From assembly GCA_019113175.1 (NCBI GenBank), contig DXHY01000016.1, positions 39,236 to 103,235 on the forward strand: 64,000 bases of DNA, read 5' to 3'. Positions 8,680 through 17,873 of the stretch are shown piece after piece (within the stretch, counting starts at the first letter, position 1; each line of letters begins with the position of its first letter). The DNA comes from Candidatus Eisenbergiella stercoravium (GTDB lineage: Bacteria; Bacillota; Clostridia; Lachnospirales; Lachnospiraceae). The notes under the pieces were generated by a model. The model was given only the letters and a program-made list of their open reading frames with translations, was not told the DNA's origin and made no database searches. Made by a program: the position numbers and the translations under genes.

Positions 8680-9912
8680 TTATTTTTTCTGAAGGAAATC
8701 CGGAATCTTCAGCGTCTTTTCCTCCACGTTGCTTCTCAGGTTTCCGGGTCTGCGGATTCCATTCAGCCCCTGGCCGGACTGAGGCTGAGCCGCCGGTCTG
8801 GGCTGCTGCGTCTGTGCCGGACGGGACTGGGATGCCGCCACTCCGGGCGTGGGATGGTAAGGTCTTGCCGCCGCATTCGGCTGAACCTGCTTTACACCGC
8901 CCACAGAAGGCTTCACGCTGAAGGAGGAACCAAGCCTTCCCGCCTGAGGCTGATTCAGGGCCTTGTCCTCCAGGCCTGTTGCAATCACCGTGATTGTACA
9001 GGTATCAGGCGTGGAATCATCGTACATCGCGCCGAAGATGATATTCACGTCATCACCGGTGAGCTGCTGCACATAGCTTGCCGCATCGTCCGCGTCGTAC
9101 ATGGAGATATCTCCGCTGACATTGATGATCACATCCGTCGCACCTGCGATCGTGGTTTCCAGAAGCGGGCTTTCCACCGCCATCTTGACCGCATCGGAGG
9201 CCTTGTCGTCGCCCTTGCCGTGACCGATGCCGATATGGGCGATTCCCTTGTCCTTCATGACGGTCTGCACATCCGCGAAGTCCAGGTTGATGACAGCGGG
9301 CACATTGATCAGGTCCGTGATACCCTGCACGCCCTGCTGCAGAACCTCATCCGCCTTCTTCAGAGCTTCCGGCATGGTGGTTCTGCGGTCAACGATCTCA
9401 AGAATCTTATCGTTCGGTATTACAATCAATGTGTCAACATTATTTTTCAGTCGCTCTATGCCGCCCAGCGCATTGGTCATTCGGGTTCTCGCTTCAAAGC
9501 GGAAGGGCTTCGTCACAACACCCACGGTCAGGATTCCCATATCCTTTGCGATTCCGGCAATCACCGGAGCCGCACCGGTTCCTGTTCCGCCTCCCATACC
9601 GCAGGTTACAAATACCATATCCGCACCGGTAAGAGCATTGGTAATCTCATCCGTGCTCTCCTCCGCCGCCTTCTGTCCCACCTCGGGCTTCGCGCCGGCG
9701 CCGAGTCCCTTCGTCAGCTTCTCTCCGATCTGGAGCAGTTTGGGCGCCTTGCACAGCTGAAGGGCCTGCTTGTCCGTATTCACGCCGATAAACTCCACAC
9801 CGTCAATTTTCTCATCGATCATTCTATTCACAGCATTGTTGCCCGCTCCGCCGACACCGATGACGATGATTCTTGCGGACGACTCAGCATCGTTTGACTT
9901 GATTTCCAGCAA
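8680..9912 (-). CDS. ftsZ: Cell division GTPase FtsZ
   Basis: A 410-residue tubulin homologue that polymerises into the division ring. Visible features are [13 protein letters not shown] (about 18-30), the GTP-binding loop [11 protein letters not shown] (about 105-115), a proline/glutamine-rich linker (about 325-395), and the conserved C-terminal peptide [10 protein letters not shown] that docks membrane tethers. The start is TTG at 9912, with AAGGAGG 8 bases upstream; no ATG fits. FtsZ follows ftsQ directly: ftsA is absent, as is usual in this order. A dedicated promoter and a 9-bp hairpin sit in the 220-base gap upstream, so ftsZ can be expressed independently of the long upstream transcript. 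Confidence 0.98.
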   Translation of the reverse strand: MLEIKSNDAESSARIIVIGVGGAGNNAVNRMIDEKIDGVEFIGVNTDKQALQLCKAPKLLQIGEKLTKGLGAGAKPEVGQKAAEESTDEITNALTGADMVFVTCGMGGGTGTGAAPVIAGIAKDMGILTVGVVTKPFRFEARTRMTNALGGIERLKNNVDTLIVIPNDKILEIVDRRTTMPEALKKADEVLQQGVQGITDLINVPAVINLDFADVQTVMKDKGIAHIGIGHGKGDDKASDAVKMAVESPLLETTIAGATDVIINVSGDISMYDADDAASYVQQLTGDDVNIIFGAMYDDSTPDTCTITVIATGLEDKALNQPQAGRLGSSFSVKPSVGGVKQVQPNAAARPYHPTPGVAASQSRPAQTQQPRPAAQPQSGQGLNGIRRPGNLRSNVEEKTLKIPDFLQKK

Positions 9913-9935
9913 AGGTATTTCCTCCTTTTTCAGCT

Positions 9936-9960
9936 GTCTGCGGCGGCCTCAGCCGCAGAC
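9936..9960 (-). promoter_or_regulatory. 5'-UTR hairpin just ahead of the ftsZ SD
   Basis: GTCTGCGGC pairs with GCCGCAGAC. The stem ends 24 nt before the TTG start, with AAGGAGG between them. It resembles the terminal hairpin of the multi-hairpin modules, but stands alone. Confidence 0.6.
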
Positions 9961-9998
9961 GGCATTCTTTCTGATTTCAGATAAACTTCACATTTCCT

Positions 9999-10027
9999 AT
10001 CATATAATTATTTTCCGGATAACGCAA
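9999..10027 (-). promoter_or_regulatory. Sigma-A promoter of ftsZ
   Basis: Minus-strand TTGCGT (10027-10022), exactly 17 bases, TATGAT (10004-9999). It lies in the intergenic gap between ftsQ and ftsZ and predicts a leader of about 80 nt containing the hairpin at 9936-9960. Confidence 0.7.
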
Positions 10028-10132
10028 CCTCTTTTTTCACTTTTCTGGCCCACGGCGTGCTCATCCAGAGCATTTTCCAGATTTTGGATGAAGCAATTCC
10101 TCATGGAGGATTCTCCGCCCGTCCCTGTACGG

Positions 10133-10993
10133 TCAGCCGTCCAGTTCAAAAGATACGTTTTCCCCGCTTCCGGAATAATTTTCCAGCCGGAATACTCCCT
10201 TTTTCCCTTCCGCGCTGGGCAGAAGCTGCTGCAGCCTCGCCACCTTTTCTTCCATGTTGTCCTCGCTTCCCAGTCTTGCCCGGACATCTCCGAAGTAAAG
10301 GGTCATTTCCCCGGTATCGTCAAAATAAATCTTGTCCGCGCTGAGCCCATATTTGGAAAGGATCTGGGTAATGGAAAGAATTTCCCGGAAAATATCCTGA
10401 TTTTCCACGGGCAGAGCCTCATACAGCACCACCTGGCTGAAATCAATTCCCGTGATTTCCGGTATTCCCTCCGTTTTGGTCACGGAAGCCTCCACCACGA
10501 TGCCGTCCCGGTCAAAATACATATACCGGTCCAGATATTTTACATACCCTGCCACGGATTTTTCGTATACTGTGATTTTTATTGTATCAGGCGACAGGAC
10601 ATCCACGTCCATGGTCTGAATAAAGGGAATATCCTGAATTCCTCTGTCCCGGTATTTCAGGGCAAGATAGAGGGAATTGTCTCCAAACCGCTGTCCGGTC
10701 ACCATCTGGATGATCTCGTCGCTCGTATAATGAAGATTTCCTTCCACATAAATATTTTCCACATGAAAGTACTGAAGGATAAACAGGAAAACGGCTGCAA
10801 GCACGGCAGCAATCGCAAGAAGAACTGCAGGAAGAAGAAACCTTCTTCTGCCGCTCTTTTCTCTCAGTTTTTCCAGACTGTTTCTTTTTCCGAAGGACGT
10901 GCTGCGGGCTCCATAGACGACCCGGAGGCCGCTTCCGGCGAACGAAGCACCAGTTCCTGCCCTCGTTTTCCTTTTCATCGTTTTCCTGTCCAT
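10133..10993 (-). CDS. ftsQ: Cell division protein FtsQ/DivIB
   Basis: A 286-residue bitopic membrane protein of the divisome core. A basic cytoplasmic segment (1-47) precedes one transmembrane helix (about 50-76, LLPAVLLAIAAVLAAVFLF), then a POTRA domain starting FHVENIYVEGNLHYTSDE and a beta domain ending in a short tail. FtsQ/DivIB recruits FtsL and FtsB/DivIC and modulates septal peptidoglycan synthases. The start at 10993 has AAAAGGA upstream, placed inside the 24-base gap after murA. Sequence conservation in this family is low, but fold, length and position between murA and ftsZ make the call secure. Confidence 0.92.
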   Translation of the reverse strand: MDRKTMKRKTRAGTGASFAGSGLRVVYGARSTSFGKRNSLEKLREKSGRRRFLLPAVLLAIAAVLAAVFLFILQYFHVENIYVEGNLHYTSDEIIQMVTGQRFGDNSLYLALKYRDRGIQDIPFIQTMDVDVLSPDTIKITVYEKSVAGYVKYLDRYMYFDRDGIVVEASVTKTEGIPEITGIDFSQVVLYEALPVENQDIFREILSITQILSKYGLSADKIYFDDTGEMTLYFGDVRARLGSEDNMEEKVARLQQLLPSAEGKKGVFRLENYSGSGENVSFELDG

Positions 10994-11017
10994 ACCTGTC
11001 TGTCCTTTTCCGGATGT

Positions 11018-12268
11018 CTAACCATCCTGTACGCACGCTCCCAGCAGCCGCAGATCACGGCAGATATCCTCATACCCCCTGTCCACATAGGAACGGTTTT
11101 CCACCAGCGTATCCCCTTCCGCGCACAGGCCGGCAACCACAAGAGCAGCACCGCCCCTCAGCTCCGCCGCTCTTACACGTCTTCCCGTAAGCCTCCGGCC
11201 TCCCGGCACCCTGGCCGTATCCTTCTCCACTTCAATTCCGGCTCCCATACGGTTCAGCTCCGCAACCACCCCGAAGCGTCCGTTAAAAACCGTTTCCCGC
11301 ATGCTGCTTTCCCCTTCCGCCTGCGCCATGGCCACAAGAAAGGGAGACTGCAGATCAGTGGGAAATGCCGGAAAGCTTCCCGTCTCCACTCTGCCCGGAG
11401 ACAGCAGCGGGCCGGCGCGCTTCACCCGGAGGGCATCTCCGGTCCGTCTCAGCTTTGCCCCCATCCGTTCAGCCATTCCTTCCAGCGCATCGTTTTCTCC
11501 CTCCGGAGCTCCCTTCAGGAGAACCTCCCCGCCTGCGGCCAGACAGGCGCACAGATAGGTTCCAGCCACAATGCGGTCCGATGGAATCGTATAGATACAG
11601 GGATGCAGGTCTCTCTGACCGCGGATCAGAAGCCTTCCGGTTCCCTGCCGCGTAATGGAGGCTCCACAGTGAATGAGGAAATCGCAGAGCCATCCGATCT
11701 CCGGCTCCTGCGCGCAGTTTTCCAGGCAGGTCACCCCGTCAGCCATCACGGCTGCCATGATCACATTTTCCGTTGCCCCCACGCTGGGATAATCCAGCCG
11801 CAGAGAAGTTCCCCGTAGGCCGCCGGAAACGGCGGTAAGTCCTGTTCCATCGTCCCGGCAGGCAGCTCCCATCCGGGAAAGCGCCTTGATGTGCAGATCG
11901 ATGGGCCGGTCCCCGATCACGCAGCCGCCCGGATGATTCAGAGATACCTCCCCTATCCTTCCAAGGAGGGGGCCCATCAGCATGACCGAAGAACGCATCC
12001 GGGTCACATATTCCTTCGGCAGACGGCCATCCGTCAGACCGGACGCGTCGATTCTGATCTCTCTTCCTTTTCTGTCCACCCTGCACCCGATACTGACAAG
12101 AATCCGGCACATGTATTCCACATCCGCGATGCGGGGACAGTTCCTGAGTACACATACTCCCGGCACCAGAAGAGCGGCCGCCATGATCGGCAGAGCCGCA
12201 TTCTTGGAACCCTGGATCGTCACTTCGCCGTACAGAGACGCGTTTCCGCGGATATAAACAGACTTCAA
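11018..12268 (-). CDS. murA: UDP-N-acetylglucosamine 1-carboxyvinyltransferase
   Basis: A 416-residue enolpyruvyl transferase performing the first committed step of peptidoglycan synthesis. The N-terminal signature GSKNAALPIMAAALL and the catalytic-loop cysteine in GGCVIGDRPIDLH (the fosfomycin target) are both present; the C-terminal lobe has RAAELRGGAALVVAGL. Start is TTG at 12268 with GGGAAGGTGG upstream. Placed between ftsW and ftsQ, where many Firmicutes keep a murA or murB. A second murA paralogue may exist elsewhere in the genome, as is common in low-GC Firmicutes; this cannot be seen here. The 137 bases upstream (12269-12405) show no clear feature. Confidence 0.96.
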   Translation of the reverse strand: MKSVYIRGNASLYGEVTIQGSKNAALPIMAAALLVPGVCVLRNCPRIADVEYMCRILVSIGCRVDRKGREIRIDASGLTDGRLPKEYVTRMRSSVMLMGPLLGRIGEVSLNHPGGCVIGDRPIDLHIKALSRMGAACRDDGTGLTAVSGGLRGTSLRLDYPSVGATENVIMAAVMADGVTCLENCAQEPEIGWLCDFLIHCGASITRQGTGRLLIRGQRDLHPCIYTIPSDRIVAGTYLCACLAAGGEVLLKGAPEGENDALEGMAERMGAKLRRTGDALRVKRAGPLLSPGRVETGSFPAFPTDLQSPFLVAMAQAEGESSMRETVFNGRFGVVAELNRMGAGIEVEKDTARVPGGRRLTGRRVRAAELRGGAALVVAGLCAEGDTLVENRSYVDRGYEDICRDLRLLGACVQDG

Positions 12269-12405
12269 ATGTCCACCTTCCCGGTTTTTTTCAAGATAGA
12301 GCTATTCTATCCTATGCCGGGGCAGAACCACTGGTGTCTGGCCTCCGGCTCCATCCGGCCGTGATCCGGATCCGCCTGTGAAAAATGGACGGACCCGCTT
12401 CGGAA

Positions 12406-13560
12406 TCAGACCGATTTGAGCCGGATTCCTCTTGCCACACTCAGCACCAGGCCGATCTCAATGAGCAGAAACATCACCGAAGAGCCTCCATAGCTGATGA
12501 AGGGCAGAGAAATTCCCGTATTGGGAATGGTATTGGTGACAACCGCAATGTTCAGGATCACCTGGATTGCGATGTGCCCCATTACTCCCACCACAAGCAG
12601 AGCTCCAAACAGGTCCGGCGCATTGTTGGCGATGACCATGAAGCGCCAGCAGAGCAGGATGAAAAGCAGGATGACGGCGATTCCTCCGAAAAGCCCCAGT
12701 TCCTCACAGATGATGGAAAAAATCATATCGTTCTGCGCCTCGGGCAGAAAGCCCAGCTTCTGGATGGACTGTCCAAGTCCCTTTCCAAAAATTCCTCCCG
12801 ATCCGATGGCATACAGAGACTGCAGCGTCTGAAAGCCTGTTCCCGTAGCGTAATCCTCCGGATTCAGCCAGGCCAGAATCCGGTTGCCTCGGAAATCCAG
12901 GCTGGAGCTGTCCATTTGAAGGATCACAAAAACAAGCAGCGCCGCTCCGGCAATTCCCGCCGCGCCCATGAGAAGGAACCGCTTATATTCCGGACTCGCC
13001 ACAAACAGCATCAGGAACGCAATTCCGAAAATGATGATCGCGGAGCTTAAGTTATCCGTGATCTGCCAGACCATGACACAAATGGGTACAGGAATCAGCA
13101 GCACCAGCAGAAATCCCTTAAAGGACCTGATGCCCTTTCCCATCTTGCAGATAAAACTGGCGAGAAACAGGATCATACACAGCTTTGCGATTTCGGCAGG
13201 CTGAACGGAAACACCCAGGTTCAGCCATCTGGTCGCACCGTTCGCCGTAATGCCGAGCGGAGTCATAACCAGCGCGATCAGCACGGCGGAAACCAGATAT
13301 CCCAGCAGGGCAAATGGCTCCCAGAAATGGTATGGAATACGCGAAACCACCATCATCGCCACCAGCCCCAGCGCTGCGGCCGCAGCCTGATGTTTCAGGT
13401 AATATGCCTCGTCATAGTTTAAGCTCGCCGTCATCGAAGCCTCGTAGGAACTGGTGGAATAGACCATGATCAGTCCGAAGCCCAGCAGAAACAGGACGAT
13501 AAACAGCAGGGTATAGTCAAAAAAATATTCCGCTTGCTTTTTCCTTCTTCGGATCGCCAC
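12406..13560 (-). CDS. ftsW: SEDS-family peptidoglycan polymerase FtsW
   Basis: About 384 residues with ten predicted membrane helices (from DYTLLFIVLFLLGFGLIMVY onward) and the SEDS signatures: NGATRWLNLG, AEIAKL, the extracellular loop GGIFGKGLGQSIQKLGFLPEAQNDMIF and the C-terminal ISYGGSSVM. SEDS proteins polymerise glycan strands from lipid II with a class B PBP partner. I start at GTG 13560 because AAGGAG lies 8 bases before it. The GTG at 13569 overlaps the murD stop but has the SD directly abutting it. Its position after murD points to FtsW rather than RodA; SpoVE is an alternative, since both share this sequence type. Confidence 0.92.
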   Translation of the reverse strand: MAIRRRKKQAEYFFDYTLLFIVLFLLGFGLIMVYSTSSYEASMTASLNYDEAYYLKHQAAAAALGLVAMMVVSRIPYHFWEPFALLGYLVSAVLIALVMTPLGITANGATRWLNLGVSVQPAEIAKLCMILFLASFICKMGKGIRSFKGFLLVLLIPVPICVMVWQITDNLSSAIIIFGIAFLMLFVASPEYKRFLLMGAAGIAGAALLVFVILQMDSSSLDFRGNRILAWLNPEDYATGTGFQTLQSLYAIGSGGIFGKGLGQSIQKLGFLPEAQNDMIFSIICEELGLFGGIAVILLFILLCWRFMVIANNAPDLFGALLVVGVMGHIAIQVILNIAVVTNTIPNTGISLPFISYGGSSVMFLLIEIGLVLSVARGIRLKSV

Positions 13561-13565
13561 GCTTT

Positions 13566-14921
13566 TCACTCCTTCAGATTTTTCACATACTCCTTGAACA
13601 TTTTTCCCCTTACCTCATAATTGGGAAACATGCCCCAGCTGGCGCAGGCAGGCGAGAGCAGGACCGCGTCCCCAGGCTCCGCGCTTTTGGCACAGAGATC
13701 CATGCATTCCTCAAAGGAATCCGCAAAAACATAATCGGTAAAACCATGCCGGGCCGCGCAGGCCGCGATCTTTTCCCTGGTCTGGCCGATCAGCACCAGG
13801 CGTTTCACCTTTCCGTCAAAAGCCTCGATCCATTCGTCATATTCGTTCCCCTTGTCGTATCCGCCGCCGATCAGGATGGTGGGACGGTTCATCGCCCGGA
13901 TCCCCCGGATGGCCGCATCCGGATTGGTTCCCTTGGAGTCATTGTACCAGGCAACCCCATTCACTTCTGCGACAAATTCAATTCTGTGCTCCACGGCCGG
14001 AAAGCTTTTTACCGTATTCAGTATATTCTCCATGGGCACGCCGAATGCCAGGGACATGGCGATTGCCGCCATCACATTTTCCACGTTATGGACGCCCAGA
14101 AGCTGCATCTCATGGATATTCATAATGCGCTCCCTCTTTCCGCCCTCCGTCCTCCAGATCTCCTCTCCTTCCAGATACAGCCCTTCCGGCGGCTGTTCCT
14201 TAGAGGAAAACCAGACTACGTGTGCCGGGCAGCGCTCTCCCATGGCCCTTGTGTATGGATCGCTGTAATTCAGGACACAGGTGTCCTCCTTCGTCTGATT
14301 CTTTGTGATAGATTCCTTGACTGCCGCATAATTTTCCATGGTATGGTGCCGGTTCAGATGGTCCGGCGTGATATTCAGTACCGCGGATACCTGCGGATGG
14401 AAAGCGTGCGTCGTTTCCAGCTGAAAGGAACTGATTTCCGCAACCGTCACGCTGTCATCCCTGGTTTTCAGGACCTCCGCCGTGATGGGATCACCGATGT
14501 TTCCCACGACGAACACGGAATCGAAATAATCCCGCATGATCTGTCCGGTCAGCGCGGTGGTAGTGGTCTTTCCATTGGTTCCCGTAATGGCAATCAGCCT
14601 GCCCTTCAGAAATGCATATCCAAGCTCTATCTCACCCCAGATGGGAATTTTCCGCTCACGAATCCGGTCTGCAAAGGGCGTGTCCACAGGAACTCCGGGA
14701 CTGAATACTGCAAGGGAGATTTCCTCAAGCTCCTCCTGCGGAAGCTCTCCCACAAGGACCTTTACACCGGCTCCATCCGGAAGCTTCTTTCTTACCTCTT
14801 CCGGATCAATTTTTTCATTTCCGTCAAACAGCACCGGAACCGCCTTCACCGCAAGAAGAAGCTCCGCCGCCGCAAGACCGCTCTTTCCCGTACCTACAAT
14901 CAGAATCTTTTTTCCTTCCAC
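13566..14921 (-). CDS. murD: UDP-N-acetylmuramoyl-L-alanine--D-glutamate ligase
   Basis: A 451-residue Mur ligase adding D-Glu to UDP-MurNAc-L-Ala. N-terminal Rossmann domain (KILIVGTGKSGLAAAELL), ATP-binding loop GTNGKTTTTALTGQ, central ITPDHLNRHHTMENY, and the C-terminal domain with YNDSKGTNPDA and LSPACASWGMF. The start is GTG at 14921: AGGAG lies 7 bases upstream, and the longer ATG frame would run through a hairpin module. The stop overlaps the start region of ftsW (GTGA). Upstream lies multi-hairpin module copy B, then mraY. Confidence 0.96.
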   Translation of the reverse strand: MEGKKILIVGTGKSGLAAAELLLAVKAVPVLFDGNEKIDPEEVRKKLPDGAGVKVLVGELPQEELEEISLAVFSPGVPVDTPFADRIRERKIPIWGEIELGYAFLKGRLIAITGTNGKTTTTALTGQIMRDYFDSVFVVGNIGDPITAEVLKTRDDSVTVAEISSFQLETTHAFHPQVSAVLNITPDHLNRHHTMENYAAVKESITKNQTKEDTCVLNYSDPYTRAMGERCPAHVVWFSSKEQPPEGLYLEGEEIWRTEGGKRERIMNIHEMQLLGVHNVENVMAAIAMSLAFGVPMENILNTVKSFPAVEHRIEFVAEVNGVAWYNDSKGTNPDAAIRGIRAMNRPTILIGGGYDKGNEYDEWIEAFDGKVKRLVLIGQTREKIAACAARHGFTDYVFADSFEECMDLCAKSAEPGDAVLLSPACASWGMFPNYEVRGKMFKEYVKNLKE

Positions 14922-14937
14922 GTTCCTACTCCTGTTT

Positions 14938-15046
14938 CCGCCGCCGCAGGCGGCATTTATTAAAAGGAAGAACGGCATCAGCCGTTCTTTGGCACGAAGG
15001 CACTCGTGCCGGCCTCTGTTTCCGCCGCCGCAGGCGGCATTTATTT
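14938..15046 (-). repeat. Multi-hairpin intergenic module, copy B (between mraY and murD)
   Basis: Toward murD: GCCGCC-TGC-GGCGGC (15024-15038), GGCACGA/TCGTGCC, AAGAACGGC-TGAT-GCCGTTCTT, GCCGCC-TGC-GGCGGC (14940-14954), then AGGAG and GTG. The two outer hairpins are identical and 84 bp apart. The last stem ends 19 nt before the start codon. Being inside the dcw operon it will be transcribed. Confidence 0.8.
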
Positions 15047-15050
15047 TGCT

Positions 15051-16007
15051 TCAGACTGCGATCAGCGCCACAAGGCACAGGATCGCCGTAAGGATGGAGA
15101 ATACGGCAACGATACGCGTTTCCGACCATCCGCACAGTTCAAAATGGTGGTGCAGCGGTGCCATCCTGAAGAGCCTTTTCCCACCTGTCAGCTTAAAATA
15201 CGCCACCTGAAGGATGACCGAAACCACCTCTATCAGATAAATAAAACTGATGATGGGAATAAAAAGCTGCATCCGCATCATATAGGCCGAGGCGGCAACA
15301 AAGCCCCCCAGCGCAAGGGAACCGGTATCTCCCATAAATACGCTCGCAGGGTAAACATTAAACAGAAGAAACCCCAGGAGCGCTCCCGCCACCGCACATG
15401 CCACCGGTTCTATCCTGGACCCGGTCCCAATGGAGGCGGCTGCCAGGAAGGTTGCCGTCATTACCGTAACGCTTGCGGCGAGCCCATCCAGTCCGTCAGT
15501 AAAATTGGCCCCGTTCACAGTGCCCAGAATGATGAAAAAGGCGAGCGGAATGTTCATCCATCCCAGATCCAGTACCAGATCCGGGAAAAAAGGGATCCTT
15601 GCCGCAAGGCCGATTCCCGCCACTCTTACCAGATAGTAAATAAACAATCCGGTAATCACAAGCTGTGCAGAAAACTTCTGAAGCGGCGTAAGGCCCATGG
15701 AACGCCGCAGCAGCACTTTCAGCAGATCATCCAGAAAGCCGATCAGTCCGAAGCCCAGCGTCAGAAGCAGCACGGGCATGATCTGGGGATAGTCCTTCAA
15801 ATAGAGCAGGGATGCTGTCACCACGGCGGACAGAATCAGAATTCCGCCCATGGTCGGCGTACCGTTTTTCTTTAAATGGCTTCTGGGCCCTTCCCCTCTG
15901 ACGGTCTGCCCAGCCTTGAGTCTCTTTAGAAAAGGGATGATCACCGGTCCAAGCGATACGCTCACGAAGAAGGATATCAGAACCGGCAGGTAAATGGATA
16001 GACTCAT
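15051..16007 (-). CDS. mraY: Phospho-N-acetylmuramoyl-pentapeptide-transferase
   Basis: A 318-residue polytopic enzyme making lipid I from UDP-MurNAc-pentapeptide and undecaprenyl phosphate. Start MSLSIYLPVLIS (ATG 16007) follows AAAGG. The conserved GTPTMGGILIL, the FLDDLLKV aspartates, the NFTDGLDGLA loop and the MGDTGSLALGG motif are all present. It begins 13 bases after the stop of the upstream PBP. The longer open frame to 16109 overlaps that PBP and is not credible. Length is typical of Gram-positive MraY. Confidence 0.97.
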   Translation of the reverse strand: MSLSIYLPVLISFFVSVSLGPVIIPFLKRLKAGQTVRGEGPRSHLKKNGTPTMGGILILSAVVTASLLYLKDYPQIMPVLLLTLGFGLIGFLDDLLKVLLRRSMGLTPLQKFSAQLVITGLFIYYLVRVAGIGLAARIPFFPDLVLDLGWMNIPLAFFIILGTVNGANFTDGLDGLAASVTVMTATFLAAASIGTGSRIEPVACAVAGALLGFLLFNVYPASVFMGDTGSLALGGFVAASAYMMRMQLFIPIISFIYLIEVVSVILQVAYFKLTGGKRLFRMAPLHHHFELCGWSETRIVAVFSILTAILCLVALIAV

Positions 16008-16020
16008 CTGACCTTTCCTT

Positions 16021-17772
16021 TCACTGCTCTGCACGCTGTACATTATAATCCATGTCTTCCAGATATGGAAGGATGTTTTCAAAGAGCTGGCGCACCACCG
16101 GGGCAGCAACCTGGCCGCCGTAATAGGTGCCCTGCGGATTCGTTATGATCGCCATGGCGAGAACCTTCGGGTTATCCGCCGGAGCGAAGCCCATAAAGGA
16201 AGCGATGTAGCGGCCCGTTCCTCTGGGAAGGGTCTGGCTGGTCGCCGTTTTGCCGCCCACCCGGTAGCCCTCAACATAGCCGTTGTGTCCGCCGCCGTTT
16301 TCCACCACCTGCTCCAGCATATATCGGAGCTTTTCCACAGTATCCTCAGATACCACGCCTTCCCGGACCGGATATTCGAAACGGTTGGTCACGTTTCCCT
16401 GCGCATCCACGGTTTTCACCCCGAAATGAGGTGTGACGGCATTGCCTCCGTTGATGAGGGAGGAAATCGTCGCCGCAAGGCGGATCGGCGTCACCTGAAA
16501 GGACTGCCCGAAGGAAATAGTCGCAAGCTCCACCGCTCCGATGTCCTCCAGCTTATGCATGATCGTTCCCGCTTCCCCGGGCAGATCCACTCCTGTCTTT
16601 TCCAGCAGGTTGAACTGTTCAAAATAGCGGTAGTAGTTTTCCGCGCCCAGTCTCAAACCCACCGTGACGAACACCGGGTTGCAGGAATTCATGGTCGCCT
16701 CCACAAATGTCTGCGTTCCATGGCCCGTGATCTTGTGGCAGCGGATTCTCCGGTCCTCCACCATCACGTATCCCGGACAGTTAAAGGTGTCCTCCATGGT
16801 CACCACGCCTTCCTCCAGCGCGGCCGCCGCGGTGATGGTTTTGAAAACCGAACCCGGCTCGTAGGTATCGCTGATACAGGGATTGCGCCACATCTGATTC
16901 AGAAGATCCTGCTTTTCTTCCTCCGAAAGTCCGGCCGTATCCGTGCCCTCCGGCAGGGTAAACGGGTCATTCAGGTTGAATTCCGGCACGTTCACCATCG
17001 CCAGAATCTCCCCGTTGTCCGGCTTCATCACCAGGATGGAGACGCTTTCCGCCTCCTTCGCTGCCATCACCTGCTCCGCAAGCTGTTCTGCATACTGCTG
17101 AATGTTGAGATCCATGCTGATGTACAGATCATCTCCGTCCACCGGCTCCAGGCGCGACTCGCCCTCTTCATCCACTTCAATGCCTCTGGCGTCCGTCACC
17201 GTCAGGATGGTGCCCGGCTCGCCTTCCAGATATTCTTCATATTTCACCTCCAGACCGACAATGCCCTGATTGTCCGCTCCTGTAAAGCCCAGCACTCTGG
17301 ATGCCAGACTGTCAAAGGGATAATAGCGCTTATAATCCTCATCCACCTTCACTCCGGAAAGCCCACAGGCGCGGATCGCATCGCCTGTTTCCTTATCCAC
17401 GTTGCTTTTGATCCGTTCGATGGCGGAATATTTTTCCACACGCGCTCTGACATAATCTTCCTCAAGCTCCAGTTCTCTGGCCAGAACCTCCACCACCGCG
17501 TCCGGATCTGTAATCTGATTGTGTATGACGGAAACCGTGCATACCGTCCGGTTATCCGCCAGCACGTTTCCGGCCGCATCCAGAATCCTGCCCCGCTTCG
17601 CCTTAATGCTTCTCTCCCTCTGATGCAGCGAATCCGCCGCATCAGAATAGTATGCGGAGCTGTATACCATCAGATAGACCAGCCTTCCGGCAAGCCCGAG
17701 AAAAGCGGCCAGACAGATCAGGAAGGCCGTAAATGTCTTTTTTCTGTGGAAGGTTTTATGCTTCTCCTCCAT
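16021..17772 (-). CDS. Class B penicillin-binding protein (SpoVD/FtsI type)
   Basis: A 583-residue monofunctional transpeptidase. One N-terminal membrane anchor (about 13-34), a PBP dimerisation domain (about 50-220) and the transpeptidase domain. The catalytic SxxK is in EPGSVFKTI, the SxN motif is NSCNP, and the third motif reads GGKTATSQ rather than the usual KTG. No PASTA domains follow. Directly upstream is a second class B PBP, so the cluster has a tandem pair. One probably serves division and the other spore cortex or septum (SpoVD-like), but sequence alone does not decide which. ATG 17772 has GAGG upstream; mraY follows after 13 bases. Confidence 0.9.
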   Translation of the reverse strand: MEEKHKTFHRKKTFTAFLICLAAFLGLAGRLVYLMVYSSAYYSDAADSLHQRERSIKAKRGRILDAAGNVLADNRTVCTVSVIHNQITDPDAVVEVLARELELEEDYVRARVEKYSAIERIKSNVDKETGDAIRACGLSGVKVDEDYKRYYPFDSLASRVLGFTGADNQGIVGLEVKYEEYLEGEPGTILTVTDARGIEVDEEGESRLEPVDGDDLYISMDLNIQQYAEQLAEQVMAAKEAESVSILVMKPDNGEILAMVNVPEFNLNDPFTLPEGTDTAGLSEEEKQDLLNQMWRNPCISDTYEPGSVFKTITAAAALEEGVVTMEDTFNCPGYVMVEDRRIRCHKITGHGTQTFVEATMNSCNPVFVTVGLRLGAENYYRYFEQFNLLEKTGVDLPGEAGTIMHKLEDIGAVELATISFGQSFQVTPIRLAATISSLINGGNAVTPHFGVKTVDAQGNVTNRFEYPVREGVVSEDTVEKLRYMLEQVVENGGGHNGYVEGYRVGGKTATSQTLPRGTGRYIASFMGFAPADNPKVLAMAIITNPQGTYYGGQVAAPVVRQLFENILPYLEDMDYNVQRAEQ

Positions 17773-17873
17773 CGGAAAACCTCATAAAGCGGTATTTATA
17801 CAATTTATTACCGGATTTATGAGGTTATTCACGTTTGTCTTTTCTTTTGCCGTCCAAAATGTATCCGTGCGGA

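Noticed and set aside
9770..11818. A 682-codon plus-strand frame running opposite ftsZ, ftsQ and murA
   Set aside because: It crosses three well-supported genes and their spacers and is rich in His, Ser and Arg without any domain: a shadow.
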